A DNA stretch of 64,000 bases from Nitrosomonas marina (lineage in GTDB: Bacteria; Pseudomonadota; Gammaproteobacteria; Burkholderiales; Nitrosomonadaceae), in assembly GCF_900110145.1 (NCBI RefSeq), contig NZ_FOCP01000004.1, positions 1 to 64,000 of the forward strand, given 5' to 3'. Under the pieces are notes generated by a model. That model was not told the origin of the DNA and searched no databases. It saw nothing but the letters and a program-made list of their open reading frames with translations. The position numbers and the translations under genes were made by a program. Numbering within the stretch: position 1 is the stretch's first letter; every line of letters starts with the position of its first letter. Below, piece after piece: positions 37,064-46,341 of this stretch.

Positions 37064-38566
37064 TCATGATTTCTGCATTTGCTGCTGGAACGTAATCTCA
37101 ATAAACTCAGCCGGGCGGCTCAAAGCAACCAGCACTGTAACACGCAGCATACCATCGAGAATATCCTGCGGCGTCATGGTTTCTCCAAGACCAACATAAA
37201 CACCGAATGCGTCATCGGGTGTTGCGCCGGCCAATCCACCGCGTTTCCAGATACTGATTAAAAAATTGTTAATCATGCTCTTGATCGTTACCCAGGTATT
37301 GGAAACATTTGGTTCGAATACATAAGCCTTGGTGGCCAGTTTGATCGATTCTTCCAGCATGATCATGGTCCTGCGCACGTTGATATACCGCCAATCCAGG
37401 CTATTGCCATCCAGTGTCCGCGCTCCCCAAACCAGTGTTCCTTCACCGATAAACGAGCGTATGGCATTGATCGATTTACCAGCCGTGGTAACGTTCAAAT
37501 CTTCCTGTTCGTCATGAGTAATCTCCACCGATGGTGAAACCACGCTGTTTATACTGACATTCGCCGGTGCCTTCCAGACGCCGCGGGAATTGTCTACCAT
37601 TGAATAAATACCCGCCATGGCAGCAGCAGGAGGCAGCAAATTCAAACGGCTTCTGACGGCCTGCAGGATTGTTCCGTAAATCGGACTAACAACATTCAGG
37701 GTCTTGTGTAATTCTGGATCGTCTGCAGTTGATATTTTTTTGATTTCCGCCTTGATTTCGGTTTTTTTTGCGTCGATCAACTGACTGTTGTCGACTTCAG
37801 CATCCAGGAGTTCTTTTAGCGCATCCGGATTGGCAATATTAGTAAAACTTAATTCGCCAGGCTGGACAATTGATGTATTCAACCAGGGATAGTAAGCCGC
37901 GGCAAAATCCAGAAAACTGGTCCCGAGCTTATTACGAAAATTATCGATGCAGTTGCCGTCAGGATCCTGTTGGTCCCTGTAACCATTATAGACATCGAGT
38001 ATTCCGAATCGATTCTTCATCGCGTAACCGCAGTGTTTAAGAACCGCCTGCTGCAATGCTATACAATCATCTTCCTTGTCGATTGACATGGCGTCTGGAA
38101 TGACCACCATGGTAGGTTCCTGCTCTTTTAGCAGTACCTTGACACCGCCCTCAAGCTTGGCCTTATCGATGGCACCTTCCCCATACTTGCCAACTGAAAT
38201 GATATAGCATGCCCCACCGCCATTCTGAAAGAAAAGTATCATGCTGTAGTACAGCAAAAACCTTTGTTTCTGATGCACCAGGTAATATTCCTTTTCATTA
38301 CTGGAAAAATCCGCCTCTGCCGATGTTTCATCCTCGGGTTTTTCTTCCTGAATTTCAAACTGCGATTTGGGTGCACCGCCGAAATAACTGATGAACTCCG
38401 ACATTGAAGAAATACGCCATGCTTTGTTTAACAACGATTTTCCCTGGTTGTCAGCACGCTCCGTATACCCGATAAATGCAGGCACCGCAGTCGCAACTTC
38501 CACTACGGAATTAGGAAACGCATTCTTTTCAACAATGTAAACACCTGGTGTCTTGTACTGCCCCAT
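37064..38566 (-). CDS. eCIS contractile sheath protein (Afp2-like)
   Basis: 500 aa. The start GQYKTPGVYIVEKNAFPNSV and AVPAFIGYTERA, the LFFQNGGGACYIISVG strand, the DFAAAYYPWL region and the C-terminal block WGARTLDGNSLDWRYINVRR with TMIMLEESIKLA are all typical of contractile tail sheaths. It is the only sheath gene of the cluster, whereas AFP and PVC have three, so one protein probably builds the whole sheath. An acidic insert (EEKPEDETSAEAD, about residues 73-86) lies near the N-terminus. GAGGAG just upstream of the ATG is a strong ribosome-binding site. Confidence 0.95.
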   Translation of the reverse strand: MGQYKTPGVYIVEKNAFPNSVVEVATAVPAFIGYTERADNQGKSLLNKAWRISSMSEFISYFGGAPKSQFEIQEEKPEDETSAEADFSSNEKEYYLVHQKQRFLLYYSMILFFQNGGGACYIISVGKYGEGAIDKAKLEGGVKVLLKEQEPTMVVIPDAMSIDKEDDCIALQQAVLKHCGYAMKNRFGILDVYNGYRDQQDPDGNCIDNFRNKLGTSFLDFAAAYYPWLNTSIVQPGELSFTNIANPDALKELLDAEVDNSQLIDAKKTEIKAEIKKISTADDPELHKTLNVVSPIYGTILQAVRSRLNLLPPAAAMAGIYSMVDNSRGVWKAPANVSINSVVSPSVEITHDEQEDLNVTTAGKSINAIRSFIGEGTLVWGARTLDGNSLDWRYINVRRTMIMLEESIKLATKAYVFEPNVSNTWVTIKSMINNFLISIWKRGGLAGATPDDAFGVYVGLGETMTPQDILDGMLRVTVLVALSRPAEFIEITFQQQMQKS

Positions 38567-38679
38567 GATTTGCTCCTCTAGTTTGAATAACTGCGCCTTT
38601 GTCTACGTCTTACATTGATTAACCTGGACTGATTTCAAAAAACAGCATGCAGCCGAGAATCCGGTCATTACCATGTTAT

Positions 38680-39540
38680 TTAATGTACGTAAATTTCTGA
38701 AATATGATGCATTTTTCCGTTCACCGTGTCGCCATGCAAATGATTGACTGAAGCGTTCGGCAATCTATTAATCAGTATCTTGTCCCCTCGATTCTGCGAC
38801 TCTCTGAGTTGCAATCGCTGTTGCGGCAGTTCGTGCATCTGTATTGCTCGTGTTGATTGAAGCATTCTGGCCGGGTGATTGCCGGGCAATATGATTTTTC
38901 CGATTTCTTCAAACATTAACTTACTGTCCAGATCCCGAATATACAGACTGCGTCGGGACAAGTCCCCCATCAGATAATATTTCCAGAGTGTCTTGCTGCT
39001 TGTAAACGAAATAACAAAATTACGCACGGCCTCGGAGCCCTGACCCGGTGTTAGTAATAAACTTTCGGTGAGCATGGTGAACTGAACGATGAAGCAGGGG
39101 GGCACATGATAGTCTCGCGATTCAAGGCATTGTCTTATCCGGTCCGAACCTGAATCTTGATAATCACGCTCGGACACAAAGCGTTCACGATGTAACAGTT
39201 GTTTTCCATCCGTTTTTATAGCGGACTGCTGATTGTCAAAAAACAATAACGCGTTCGAGGATGGCCTGGCGGGTGCTGTATACCAAAAAAAACTTGGATC
39301 TCTCGAAAATACCTTGAAGGTAAATGACAATTCGTCTTCAGCGTACAAATGCAGGCGATCGATTTTGTCTGTTTCAAAAAAAACAGAAAGACGATTGGCA
39401 ACTGTTTTTAACAGAAACCCGGGGCGGTTGAGAAGGTGGACCGTTTTCACCGTTGGAACAAAATTAAGTGACTTGCAGACATGATCGGTGAAATACATAT
39501 GCTCTACAGAAACATTAAAAAGCAACTGGTAGGCATTCAT
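38680..39540 (-). CDS. Unknown 286-aa eCIS-cluster protein
   Basis: Not recognised as a named family. It starts MNAYQLLFNVSVEHMYFTDH, a beta strand pattern that I associate with an otherwise undescribed protein next to the sheath in several eCIS clusters. The rest is mixed, with an acidic-aromatic segment (FSRDPSFFWYTAPARPSSN, about residues 77-96) and a beta-rich second half (NFVISFTSSKTLWKYYLMGD). The last 60 residues are polar. There is no signal peptide or membrane helix. It sits between cap and sheath genes, 84 bases after the former and 113 before the latter. A cap, adaptor or cargo role is open. Confidence 0.7.
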   Translation of the reverse strand: MNAYQLLFNVSVEHMYFTDHVCKSLNFVPTVKTVHLLNRPGFLLKTVANRLSVFFETDKIDRLHLYAEDELSFTFKVFSRDPSFFWYTAPARPSSNALLFFDNQQSAIKTDGKQLLHRERFVSERDYQDSGSDRIRQCLESRDYHVPPCFIVQFTMLTESLLLTPGQGSEAVRNFVISFTSSKTLWKYYLMGDLSRRSLYIRDLDSKLMFEEIGKIILPGNHPARMLQSTRAIQMHELPQQRLQLRESQNRGDKILINRLPNASVNHLHGDTVNGKMHHISEIYVH

Positions 39541-39624
39541 CGGTTTGATTCACGCTCCATTGTAACTTTGGCTCACCCTCTGAGATTCTTTTGGCCACAC
39601 TGTAAATGCAAATGTTGCCAGCTG

Positions 39625-40209
39625 TCAATTATTACCCATAGGCGGGACCGAAGATTCCGGAACAGTCACAACTGGCTGGCGGCCGATGATGTCTTCCGAA
39701 TCGAATGTAACCATGCGCACGCGGTACAATATCGAAGGCATATATTTCCCGCCTAAAGTGCTCCATAAATTGCTCTGATCCTGTACTGACAAATTTTCTA
39801 TATCCAAGACCAGTTTCTCGATTCGTTTGTCCATCTCTGGCACCGTATGATGGCTAAACATCGGGTTTCGCTGAAAAAAACTGATCGTACTGGATAAAAA
39901 CTTTAAGGCCTCGGCGTAATTGTTGCCGGTGAAGTTTGCAGTCATCATGACATACAGATTGAAATGCAGTGCGGTGTTGCGTTGCAGGGCCCTTTCGCCA
40001 AAGCCCTGGTTTCCCCCCAGTGAGGCCGACACAGCATCTTTTTCAATATTAGTTAAAAAGATTACAAGTTTGTTATGTATATTTGGCGCAACGCTGCCAT
40101 CCATTTCTAACAGATTGGAAACAATCGCCACATCTTCATTAACTGCATAGGTTCGTTTCAAATGCTGATTGAGTTGTCCCGCCAGCAGCTGTATTGCCAG
40201 GTTAATCAT
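39625..40209 (-). CDS. DUF4255 (Pvc16-type) tail terminator/cap protein (Afp16-like)
   Basis: 194 aa with the DUF4255 pattern: helical start INLAIQLLAGQLNQHLKR, strand IHNKLVIFLTNIEKD, LHFNLYVMMTANFTGNNYAE, ALKFLSSTISFFQRNPMFS and IEKLVLDIENLSVQDQSNLW. The family caps the distal end of sheath and tube and stops growth. A clear ribosome-binding site (AAGGAA, 6 bases before ATG 40209) marks the start. This is the first gene of the injection-system cluster and lies only 34 bases behind dacB, on the same strand. Confidence 0.93.
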   Translation of the reverse strand: MINLAIQLLAGQLNQHLKRTYAVNEDVAIVSNLLEMDGSVAPNIHNKLVIFLTNIEKDAVSASLGGNQGFGERALQRNTALHFNLYVMMTANFTGNNYAEALKFLSSTISFFQRNPMFSHHTVPEMDKRIEKLVLDIENLSVQDQSNLWSTLGGKYMPSILYRVRMVTFDSEDIIGRQPVVTVPESSVPPMGNN

Positions 40210-40243
40210 TTAATTTCCTTATTTGACGGTATCTTGACACACG

Positions 40244-41719
40244 CTATCGGTCAAAAACCCACTGCAGCAGTGCATCCATTGCATCGCGAGAATTTACAGC
40301 TTGCGGGTGATTAACAAAAACGACGACAACGATACGCTGTCCGGATTGATCGAGCATATAACCGGCCAGCGCCCGGACGTTATTCAGTGTCCCGGTTTTC
40401 ATATGCGCAAGACCACTGACCACCGTACCGGCAAGTCGGCCTCTCATGGTACCGTCAACCGCTGCAATCGGTAAAGATGCAATAAATTCAGGCATCACCG
40501 GACTGTTAAAAGCGGTTAACAGCAATTCTCCCATGTGCCTTGCGCTAATCCGTTCAATTCGCGATAACCCAGAACCGTTTTCGATAACCAGTTCGGGGAA
40601 AAACAGCTGTTTGGATGCCAGCCACTGTTTCAGGGCGTGCTCGGATTTGTCGAGTGTAGCCGGGGAGCGTGTGCGATTTGTCGAACCGGCCGTTCCAAGT
40701 GTCAAAAATAACTGGCGTGCAGCAATATTGTTACTGAATTTGTTAATGCCGCGTATCACCTCAGCCAGAGGCGGTGAATAATAGGTCTTGATATGCAACA
40801 AATCTGCAGGCGCTTCTGCCATAATGACTTCGCCATCAAAAACGCCGCCCTGCTGCGACCAGAAACGCTTGAACAAATCCCGTGTGTATGTTGCGCTGTC
40901 ATGCAGGCCCAGCATGATAGATTGCCTGCCACAGCGCGCAGAAAAACTGCCATTTAGTATTATTTGCAGTGAATTGTTGACTGTTTCACCATGCTGAATT
41001 TCAACGTCAAGATAATTGCGCCAGCCGCCCCCACACGCTTTGTCGGTGAGCTTCAAATTGTTCACAACGTGCAACGAATCGGGTATCGGATCAGCAACCA
41101 CTCTGACTCCTTTCTTTTCGATATCCGGCATGAGATGAAGCGCCGTGGAACGATAATTGACCAGCAGTGCTTCAGGCAGAATGTTATATGTTCGGTATGG
41201 CTCACCGTCAAACGCACCGGGATCACTTTGTGGAATATCGTAATAGCTATGATCCAGAACCAGATTGCCAGTAATCTGTGCCAACCCGGTCTGGCGCAGA
41301 CGGTGAATCAACAGCCAGAAATGCTCCAGGTCCAGCTTTGGATCGCCATATCCCTTGATAATTAGATCGCCATGCAGGGTGCCATCGGATATTTCACCGT
41401 GCGCAGACAAAACAGTTTGCCAGGCATATGCGGGCCCAAGAATTTCGAGCCCGGCATAAGTCGTGATCAGTTTCATAACAGACGCCGGATTCATGACGGC
41501 ATCAGCATTCAATGCAAGAACGGGGTGCGGCGCTCCAATTTTATGCACATAAATGCCGACAGCTGATAGCGGGATACCGGCTTTGCCCAGTTTTTGCTGG
41601 ATTGTTACAGGAAGTTGTTCTATCGCTGCGGGATCAGCTTGCTGTTCGGCGGCCAGCGATAACGGCATACAGATCAACAACAAGACTCCCGTCAATATGC
41701 CCAATTGCATGTATTTCAT
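40244..41719 (-). CDS. dacB: D-alanyl-D-alanine carboxypeptidase/endopeptidase (PBP4, peptidase S13)
   Basis: 491 aa, close to the length of E. coli DacB. A signal peptide (about 1-23, ending SLA) is followed by the three penicillin-binding motifs: SxxK as ASVMK (NPASVMKLITTYAGL), SxN as FSNN (NKFSNNIAARQL) and KTG as MKTGTLNNVRALAGY. It removes terminal D-Ala and cuts peptide cross-links in the periplasm. Start ATG 41719 is used; the fourth codon is also ATG. The injection-system cap gene follows after 34 bases on the same strand with no terminator visible between, so read-through is likely. Confidence 0.92.
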   Translation of the reverse strand: MKYMQLGILTGVLLLICMPLSLAAEQQADPAAIEQLPVTIQQKLGKAGIPLSAVGIYVHKIGAPHPVLALNADAVMNPASVMKLITTYAGLEILGPAYAWQTVLSAHGEISDGTLHGDLIIKGYGDPKLDLEHFWLLIHRLRQTGLAQITGNLVLDHSYYDIPQSDPGAFDGEPYRTYNILPEALLVNYRSTALHLMPDIEKKGVRVVADPIPDSLHVVNNLKLTDKACGGGWRNYLDVEIQHGETVNNSLQIILNGSFSARCGRQSIMLGLHDSATYTRDLFKRFWSQQGGVFDGEVIMAEAPADLLHIKTYYSPPLAEVIRGINKFSNNIAARQLFLTLGTAGSTNRTRSPATLDKSEHALKQWLASKQLFFPELVIENGSGLSRIERISARHMGELLLTAFNSPVMPEFIASLPIAAVDGTMRGRLAGTVVSGLAHMKTGTLNNVRALAGYMLDQSGQRIVVVVFVNHPQAVNSRDAMDALLQWVFDR

Positions 41720-41754
41720 AGAAACAGCTTCAATCCGTCAATACGTTTTGACAA

Positions 41755-42093
41755 TTATTTCTTTTTACCGCATATAGCATAGCCGTCATCCCAGCCGGTC
41801 CGGTATTGACCATCGCTTTCATACCGCTCACGGTCTTTAAAGCCCCACTTGGAGCCTTTGGCGCTTTCGCAACCGTCTATATAACCCTCTTGAGAACCGG
41901 GTGGATAACCCATCAGATTATAGGTTGGCCGGGTACTTGGCGGCAATGGACCTGCCGGACGTTCTATAGACGGTTTGGCGGCCGGTTTGGGTGGTTTCGG
42001 GGTTTGCAAGACCGGTTCCAGCAGAGCGCAGCCTGACACCGTTAAAAAAACATACGCAGCAACACAATATTTAAAATGGATCTTTGTTTGCAT
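41755..42093 (-). CDS. Small outer-membrane-type lipoprotein, unknown function
   Basis: 112 aa. The signal peptide ends in a lipobox (LTVSGC, Cys at about residue 22). A Pro-rich linker (PKPPKPAAKPSIERPAGPLP) leads to a compact C-terminal domain with GSQEGYIDGCESAKGSKWG and RTGWDDGYAICGKKK. Two Cys residues in this domain may form a disulphide. This GY-x-DGC / GWxDGY pattern occurs in short proteobacterial lipoproteins whose role is not known to me. It ends 35 bases before dacB starts, on the same strand. Confidence 0.75.
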   Translation of the reverse strand: MQTKIHFKYCVAAYVFLTVSGCALLEPVLQTPKPPKPAAKPSIERPAGPLPPSTRPTYNLMGYPPGSQEGYIDGCESAKGSKWGFKDRERYESDGQYRTGWDDGYAICGKKK

Positions 42094-42276
42094 CTACTAT
42101 CCCCGTACGCGAAACAGATAAAAATGAATCTAGAACTCTATCCATGTGTTATTGTCAGGTACAACGTTACTACGCTGTCATGCCGGAAGATACAGCACGG
42201 CACGAGAGATGCTTTCCTTTTTAAGGTACTGCTTACCGAACCCGACAAAATCACATGGATAAAGTACTCACCGCAA

Positions 42277-43155
42277 TCAACCCAGCGCAGACTTCAGCAA
42301 TTTTCCCATCTCAGCGGGATTGCGCGTTACCTGTATTCCACATTCTTCCATAACCGCAAGCTTTTCCTGCGCCGTGCCCTTGCCTCCCGAAATGATCGCG
42401 CCGGCATGCCCCATCCGCTTTCCCGGCGGTGCCGTAACACCGGCAATAAACCCAACGACAGGTTTGCGCATATTGTCCTTGATCCAGCGCGCGCTTTCTT
42501 CTTCATCAGTACCACCTATTTCACCGACCATAAGCACTGCATCGGTTTCATCGTCATCATTGAATAACCGCATCACATCGAGATGTTTCAATCCATTGAC
42601 CGGATCACCACCGATGCCGATACAGGTTGATTGTCCGAGCCCCTGCTCCATCAGCTGGGCAACCGCTTCATAGGTCAGTGTGCCCGATCGCGATACCACA
42701 CCGATACGCCCTTTTTTATGAATATACCCGGGCATAATGCCAATCTTGATTTCATCAGGTGTGATGATACCGGGACAATTCGGACCGATCAGACGGGTTT
42801 TTTTGCCTCGCATTTTATAGCGCGTACGGATCATGTCACGTACCGGGATACCTTCGGTGATACAGATTACCAGATCAAGTTCCGCTTCGACCGCTTCATC
42901 AATCGCTGCAGCGGCATACGGCGGTGGCACATATATCACCGAGACAGTAGCGCCCGTGGCTTCCCTGGCTTCCCTGACTGTACCGTAAACCGGTATGCCC
43001 TCGAAGTTTTCGCCCGGCTTGCGCGGATTGACACCTGCCACAAAGCATGACTGACCATTCGCGTATTCACGGCACATTCGGGTATGGAACTGACCTGTTT
43101 TACCGGTTATTCCCTGAGTCATTACACGGCTGTTCTGATTGATAAGGATGGACAT
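42277..43155 (-). CDS. sucD: Succinate-CoA ligase (ADP-forming) alpha subunit
   Basis: 292 aa, normal length. The CoA-binding domain ([37 protein letters not shown]) precedes the ligase domain ([34 protein letters not shown]). The phosphohistidine region is [18 protein letters not shown]. With SucC it makes ATP from succinyl-CoA in the TCA cycle. The gene follows sucC after 42 bases. Its sequence is ordinary. Confidence 0.97.
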   Translation of the reverse strand: MSILINQNSRVMTQGITGKTGQFHTRMCREYANGQSCFVAGVNPRKPGENFEGIPVYGTVREAREATGATVSVIYVPPPYAAAAIDEAVEAELDLVICITEGIPVRDMIRTRYKMRGKKTRLIGPNCPGIITPDEIKIGIMPGYIHKKGRIGVVSRSGTLTYEAVAQLMEQGLGQSTCIGIGGDPVNGLKHLDVMRLFNDDDETDAVLMVGEIGGTDEEESARWIKDNMRKPVVGFIAGVTAPPGKRMGHAGAIISGGKGTAQEKLAVMEECGIQVTRNPAEMGKLLKSALG

Positions 43156-43197
43156 GAATCACAGCTCCTTCACTAGATTAATCGAATACATGACAAA

Positions 43198-44364
43198 TCA
43201 GGCGTTTTCAGCCGCCCTGACAACTTTCTGCGCTGCATCGGCCATATTCCCGGCAGCAATAACGGAAAGACCTGAATCTGCAAGTATCTGTTTGCCAAGC
43301 TTCACATTAGTCCCTTCCAGACGGACTACCAGCGGTACTGTCAACCGAACCTCACGCGCCGCCTGCACCACACCTTCCGCGATCACGTCACAACGCATAA
43401 TGCCACCGAAAATATTGACTAGAATCGCTTCAAGCTTTGGGTTTTTTAACATCAACTTGAATGCCTCGGTCACTTTCTCCGCTGTTGCACCGCCACCAAC
43501 ATCCAGAAAATTGGCCGGATTACCGCCATAAAGTTTTATGATATCCATCGTTGCCATCGCAAGTCCGGCGCCGTTAACCAGGCAACCGATATTACCGTCG
43601 AGCGGAATATACGACAAATCGTGTTCAGAAGCCTCGATTTCGAGCGGTTCCTCTTCATCGAGATCACGCAAAGAGGCGATTTCTGGATGACGAAACAGCG
43701 CATTATCGTCAAAGTTCATTTTTGCATCGAGTGCGAGTATGTGGTTGTCTGCCGTCAACACCAGCGGATTAATCTCGGCAAGCGATGCGTCCTTGTCGTC
43801 AAATGCCTTATACAGTCCTTTCAGCAACGTTGCAGCTGCACCACGACTCGCATCAGGAATACCGGTTTTTGCCGCCATGTCCAACGCCTCATCGTCCGAT
43901 ATCCCGGCAATTGGATCAATCATCAGCTTGTGGATTTTTTCCGGCGTTTCCGCCGCCACCTGTTCAATATCCATACCGCCTTCAGCGCTCGTCATCATGC
44001 ATACACGCTGGCTGTCACGGTCGACTACCATACCGACATAATATTCAGTGACGATACTCACGCCTTCCTCGATAAACAACCGGTGAACAGTCTGCCCATC
44101 CGGACCGGTCTGATGCGTTACCAGCTGCATGCCAAACATGTTACCGGCCAATTCTCGGACTTCCTCAATCGATTGTGCGATCTTGACGCCACCGCCCTTG
44201 CCTCGCCCACCGGCATATATCTGCGCCTTTACAACCCAGGTATCGCCACCGAGTTGCTGCGCGGCGTTTACAGCCTCATCGACGTTGAAACAGGCAATAC
44301 CGCGTGGCGTTGCCACTCCATATTGCCGCAGAATTTCCTTGGCCTGATATTCATGAATTTTCAT
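43198..44364 (-). CDS. sucC: Succinate-CoA ligase (ADP-forming) beta subunit
   Basis: 388 aa from ATG 44364 ([20 protein letters not shown]); a longer open frame to 44421 adds 19 residues that do not belong to the family. ATP-grasp domain ([40 protein letters not shown]) and CoA-ligase domain ([34 protein letters not shown]). It pairs with SucD encoded next. The order sucC-sucD is the usual one. Confidence 0.97.
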   Translation of the reverse strand: MKIHEYQAKEILRQYGVATPRGIACFNVDEAVNAAQQLGGDTWVVKAQIYAGGRGKGGGVKIAQSIEEVRELAGNMFGMQLVTHQTGPDGQTVHRLFIEEGVSIVTEYYVGMVVDRDSQRVCMMTSAEGGMDIEQVAAETPEKIHKLMIDPIAGISDDEALDMAAKTGIPDASRGAAATLLKGLYKAFDDKDASLAEINPLVLTADNHILALDAKMNFDDNALFRHPEIASLRDLDEEEPLEIEASEHDLSYIPLDGNIGCLVNGAGLAMATMDIIKLYGGNPANFLDVGGGATAEKVTEAFKLMLKNPKLEAILVNIFGGIMRCDVIAEGVVQAAREVRLTVPLVVRLEGTNVKLGKQILADSGLSVIAAGNMADAAQKVVRAAENA

Positions 44365-44553
44365 AACACGGATTCTGATAGAAGATTGGAAATATGAATA
44401 ATGCCAGCCAGTATAACGCAAATTTTCGTACTCGCCATGTAAGCCGGAGACTCATCTACCTGGCCCGATCCATTTAGCCTATACTCGAAAAACCGGTTTA
44501 TGCCCGTGCCACGAACGGGGCTGTGGCTCTATCAACAGTATTCCAACTACCCG

Positions 44554-45555
44554 TCAGAACGGCCACTGTTGAGTGACACAATGGATACCTCCTCCTCCGA
44601 CAACCAGATTGCTTGCGTCAAACGGAACAATTTTTCTGTCTGGAAGAGCCCGTTTGATAGCATCGACGGCGGCGATATCGTTTTTTTGTCCAAAAACCGG
44701 AAACAACAGCGCATCGTTGACAAAATAAAAATTGATGTATGAAGCTGCAAGCCGTCTTTCACCAGCGTACATCGGTGATGGCTGATTAATTGGCACCACT
44801 TGCAGGCTGCGCCCCCGCGCATCCGTCTCCCGATTCAGAATAGCCAGATTTTCTTTCAAAATCTCGTAATTCCGGTCGGTAACGTCATCACTGCATAAAG
44901 CTGCGATCATGCCCGGCTGAATGAACGCTGCGACATTATCACTATGACCATCCGTTTCATCGTCGCAAAGACCCCACGGCAGCCAGATCACTTTTGTCAC
45001 GCCAAGCAAATCCTGAAAATACGATTCTGCTTCAACCTTATCCAAACCCGGGTTGCGATTAGTATTTAGCACGACGCTTTCGGTTGTCAGCAATGTTCCT
45101 TCGCCGTCAACGCTAAAAGCGCCTCCCTCGAGATATAGCGGCGCTTCAATCAGACCCATGTTATCCAGCTGTGAAATATAGTCAGGAAGTCGGGCGTCGT
45201 TATGATAAGGGGTGTACTTCTCGCCCCACGCATTGAACTTCCATTTCAGGATTTTCTGTGCATTGTCGTTATCATCGCTGACATAGATCGGCCCGCTGTC
45301 CCGTACCCAGCCGTCGTCAATCTGTACCGGAATAACGGTAACATTCGGTTCCTGCACATCCAGCCGATTAACAATTGATTTATAATCCGCCGGTGGCACC
45401 AGCAGGCGCACCGGTTCAAAACACGCTATCTCTCTGACCAGTGCCATATAAGTTTCTATCGCATCATTGTACTTGTCTTGCCAGATACCGGATCTGGCAG
45501 GCCAGGCAATATACGTTAATCGATGCTTCGTCCATTCTGCCCTCATTGTATACAT
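44554..45555 (-). CDS. aguA: Agmatine deiminase (peptidylarginine deiminase family)
   Basis: 333 aa from ATG 45555; ATG 45546 and a GTG at 45558 are alternatives and no clear ribosome-binding site decides. The family landmarks are all present: ERCD-type start TYIAWPARSGIW, DDGWVRDSGPIYV, FNAWGEKYTPYHND, EGGAFSVDGEGTLLTTESVV, CDDETDGHSDNVAAFI with the catalytic His, and the nucleophile Cys in GGGGIHCVTQQWP at the C-terminus. The enzyme turns agmatine into N-carbamoylputrescine and ammonia on the way to putrescine. No N-carbamoylputrescine amidase gene is next to it. Confidence 0.9.
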   Translation of the reverse strand: MYTMRAEWTKHRLTYIAWPARSGIWQDKYNDAIETYMALVREIACFEPVRLLVPPADYKSIVNRLDVQEPNVTVIPVQIDDGWVRDSGPIYVSDDNDNAQKILKWKFNAWGEKYTPYHNDARLPDYISQLDNMGLIEAPLYLEGGAFSVDGEGTLLTTESVVLNTNRNPGLDKVEAESYFQDLLGVTKVIWLPWGLCDDETDGHSDNVAAFIQPGMIAALCSDDVTDRNYEILKENLAILNRETDARGRSLQVVPINQPSPMYAGERRLAASYINFYFVNDALLFPVFGQKNDIAAVDAIKRALPDRKIVPFDASNLVVGGGGIHCVTQQWPF

Positions 45556-45670
45556 CACAAACTCATTGCCGGATAATTACGAACGCGCATTCTGCTGTCT
45601 TTTCAATATTTAATGTGGGCGATAAACAAAATCGCTGTCGGTATTTTCCTGCAACAATATCTCAGTCGAA

Positions 45671-46042
45671 TTATTCACACACATACGCGTTTCCCGTAAA
45701 CATAATCCTTTGTTCGACTCCAGGGATTGCATAACGCGCAGTATTATAGGCCTGTAGTATATGCACTGTATTACCGCCCAGCTTTGCTGTTTCTGCACGC
45801 AGCCTGTCGCGGGCGATAATCAGACGTTCCGGATAGGTCATATCGCTGTCCTCGGCCTCTGATGCACCTGTGACTTTGCCAAGCGGATTGCAACCTGTCA
45901 GATCCTGTTCCTTGCCAAGCAATAGCAAAATCGGCCCGGCCTTTTTGGAATCGGGCGCGTCAGCCACCACTGGCTGACCGGCCAGCAGAAAAACCAATCC
46001 AGCGACCGGAACCAGCAAACGCATTTTCAATTGAACAAACAT
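45671..46042 (-). CDS. Small secreted protein, RcsF/DUF4156-like
   Basis: 123 aa from ATG 46042, chosen because GGAGG lies 5 bases before it; longer starts up to 46078 exist. A signal peptide (about 1-26, ending VVADA) precedes a short domain with GCNPLGKVTGASE, LIIARDRLRAETAKLGGNT and VHILQAYNTAR, the layout of RcsF or DUF4156-type envelope proteins, with two Cys residues (GCNP and YVCE) able to pair. The usual lipobox is missing. Function unknown. Confidence 0.65.
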   Translation of the reverse strand: MFVQLKMRLLVPVAGLVFLLAGQPVVADAPDSKKAGPILLLLGKEQDLTGCNPLGKVTGASEAEDSDMTYPERLIIARDRLRAETAKLGGNTVHILQAYNTARYAIPGVEQRIMFTGNAYVCE

Positions 46043-46341
46043 CATAGCCTCCACAAACATTTGATTGCTTGATTTCATTGATATTCAATAAAACTGTTAT
46101 AACTAGCGTAATATTTTAACACCCGTTAACGCTGTTGTTTCAGTCTCACCAATAAACCGCCTCCTGCATTGCGCCGGATGCAAAACCAGTACACACAGGC
46201 GCCGTGCAAAGCGGTTTCAAAAGAACAAATTGATTGGCATTTTTTGTGTTAACGTGAGATTTATATTTTTTTTCACAAAAACTAAAAAATTCAAAAAATT
46301 ATCAAAACAAACCTGTGTATGGAAAGAAAAGACAAACCATT

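Noticed and set aside
15309-40209. A prophage or R-type pyocin-like tailocin.
   Set aside because: No capsid, portal, terminase, holin or integrase gene. The DUF4255 cap, LysM hub, tape measure and Afp15-like ATPase are eCIS markers.
15309-40209. A type VI secretion system.
   Set aside because: There is no TssJ/L/M membrane complex, TssB/C sheath pair, TssK or ClpV; the single long sheath and the J-like baseplate proteins differ.
43621-44397. A 258-codon plus-strand frame opposite sucC.
   Set aside because: It is antisense to a highly conserved gene, has no domain, signal or start site, and its composition is that of a shadow frame.
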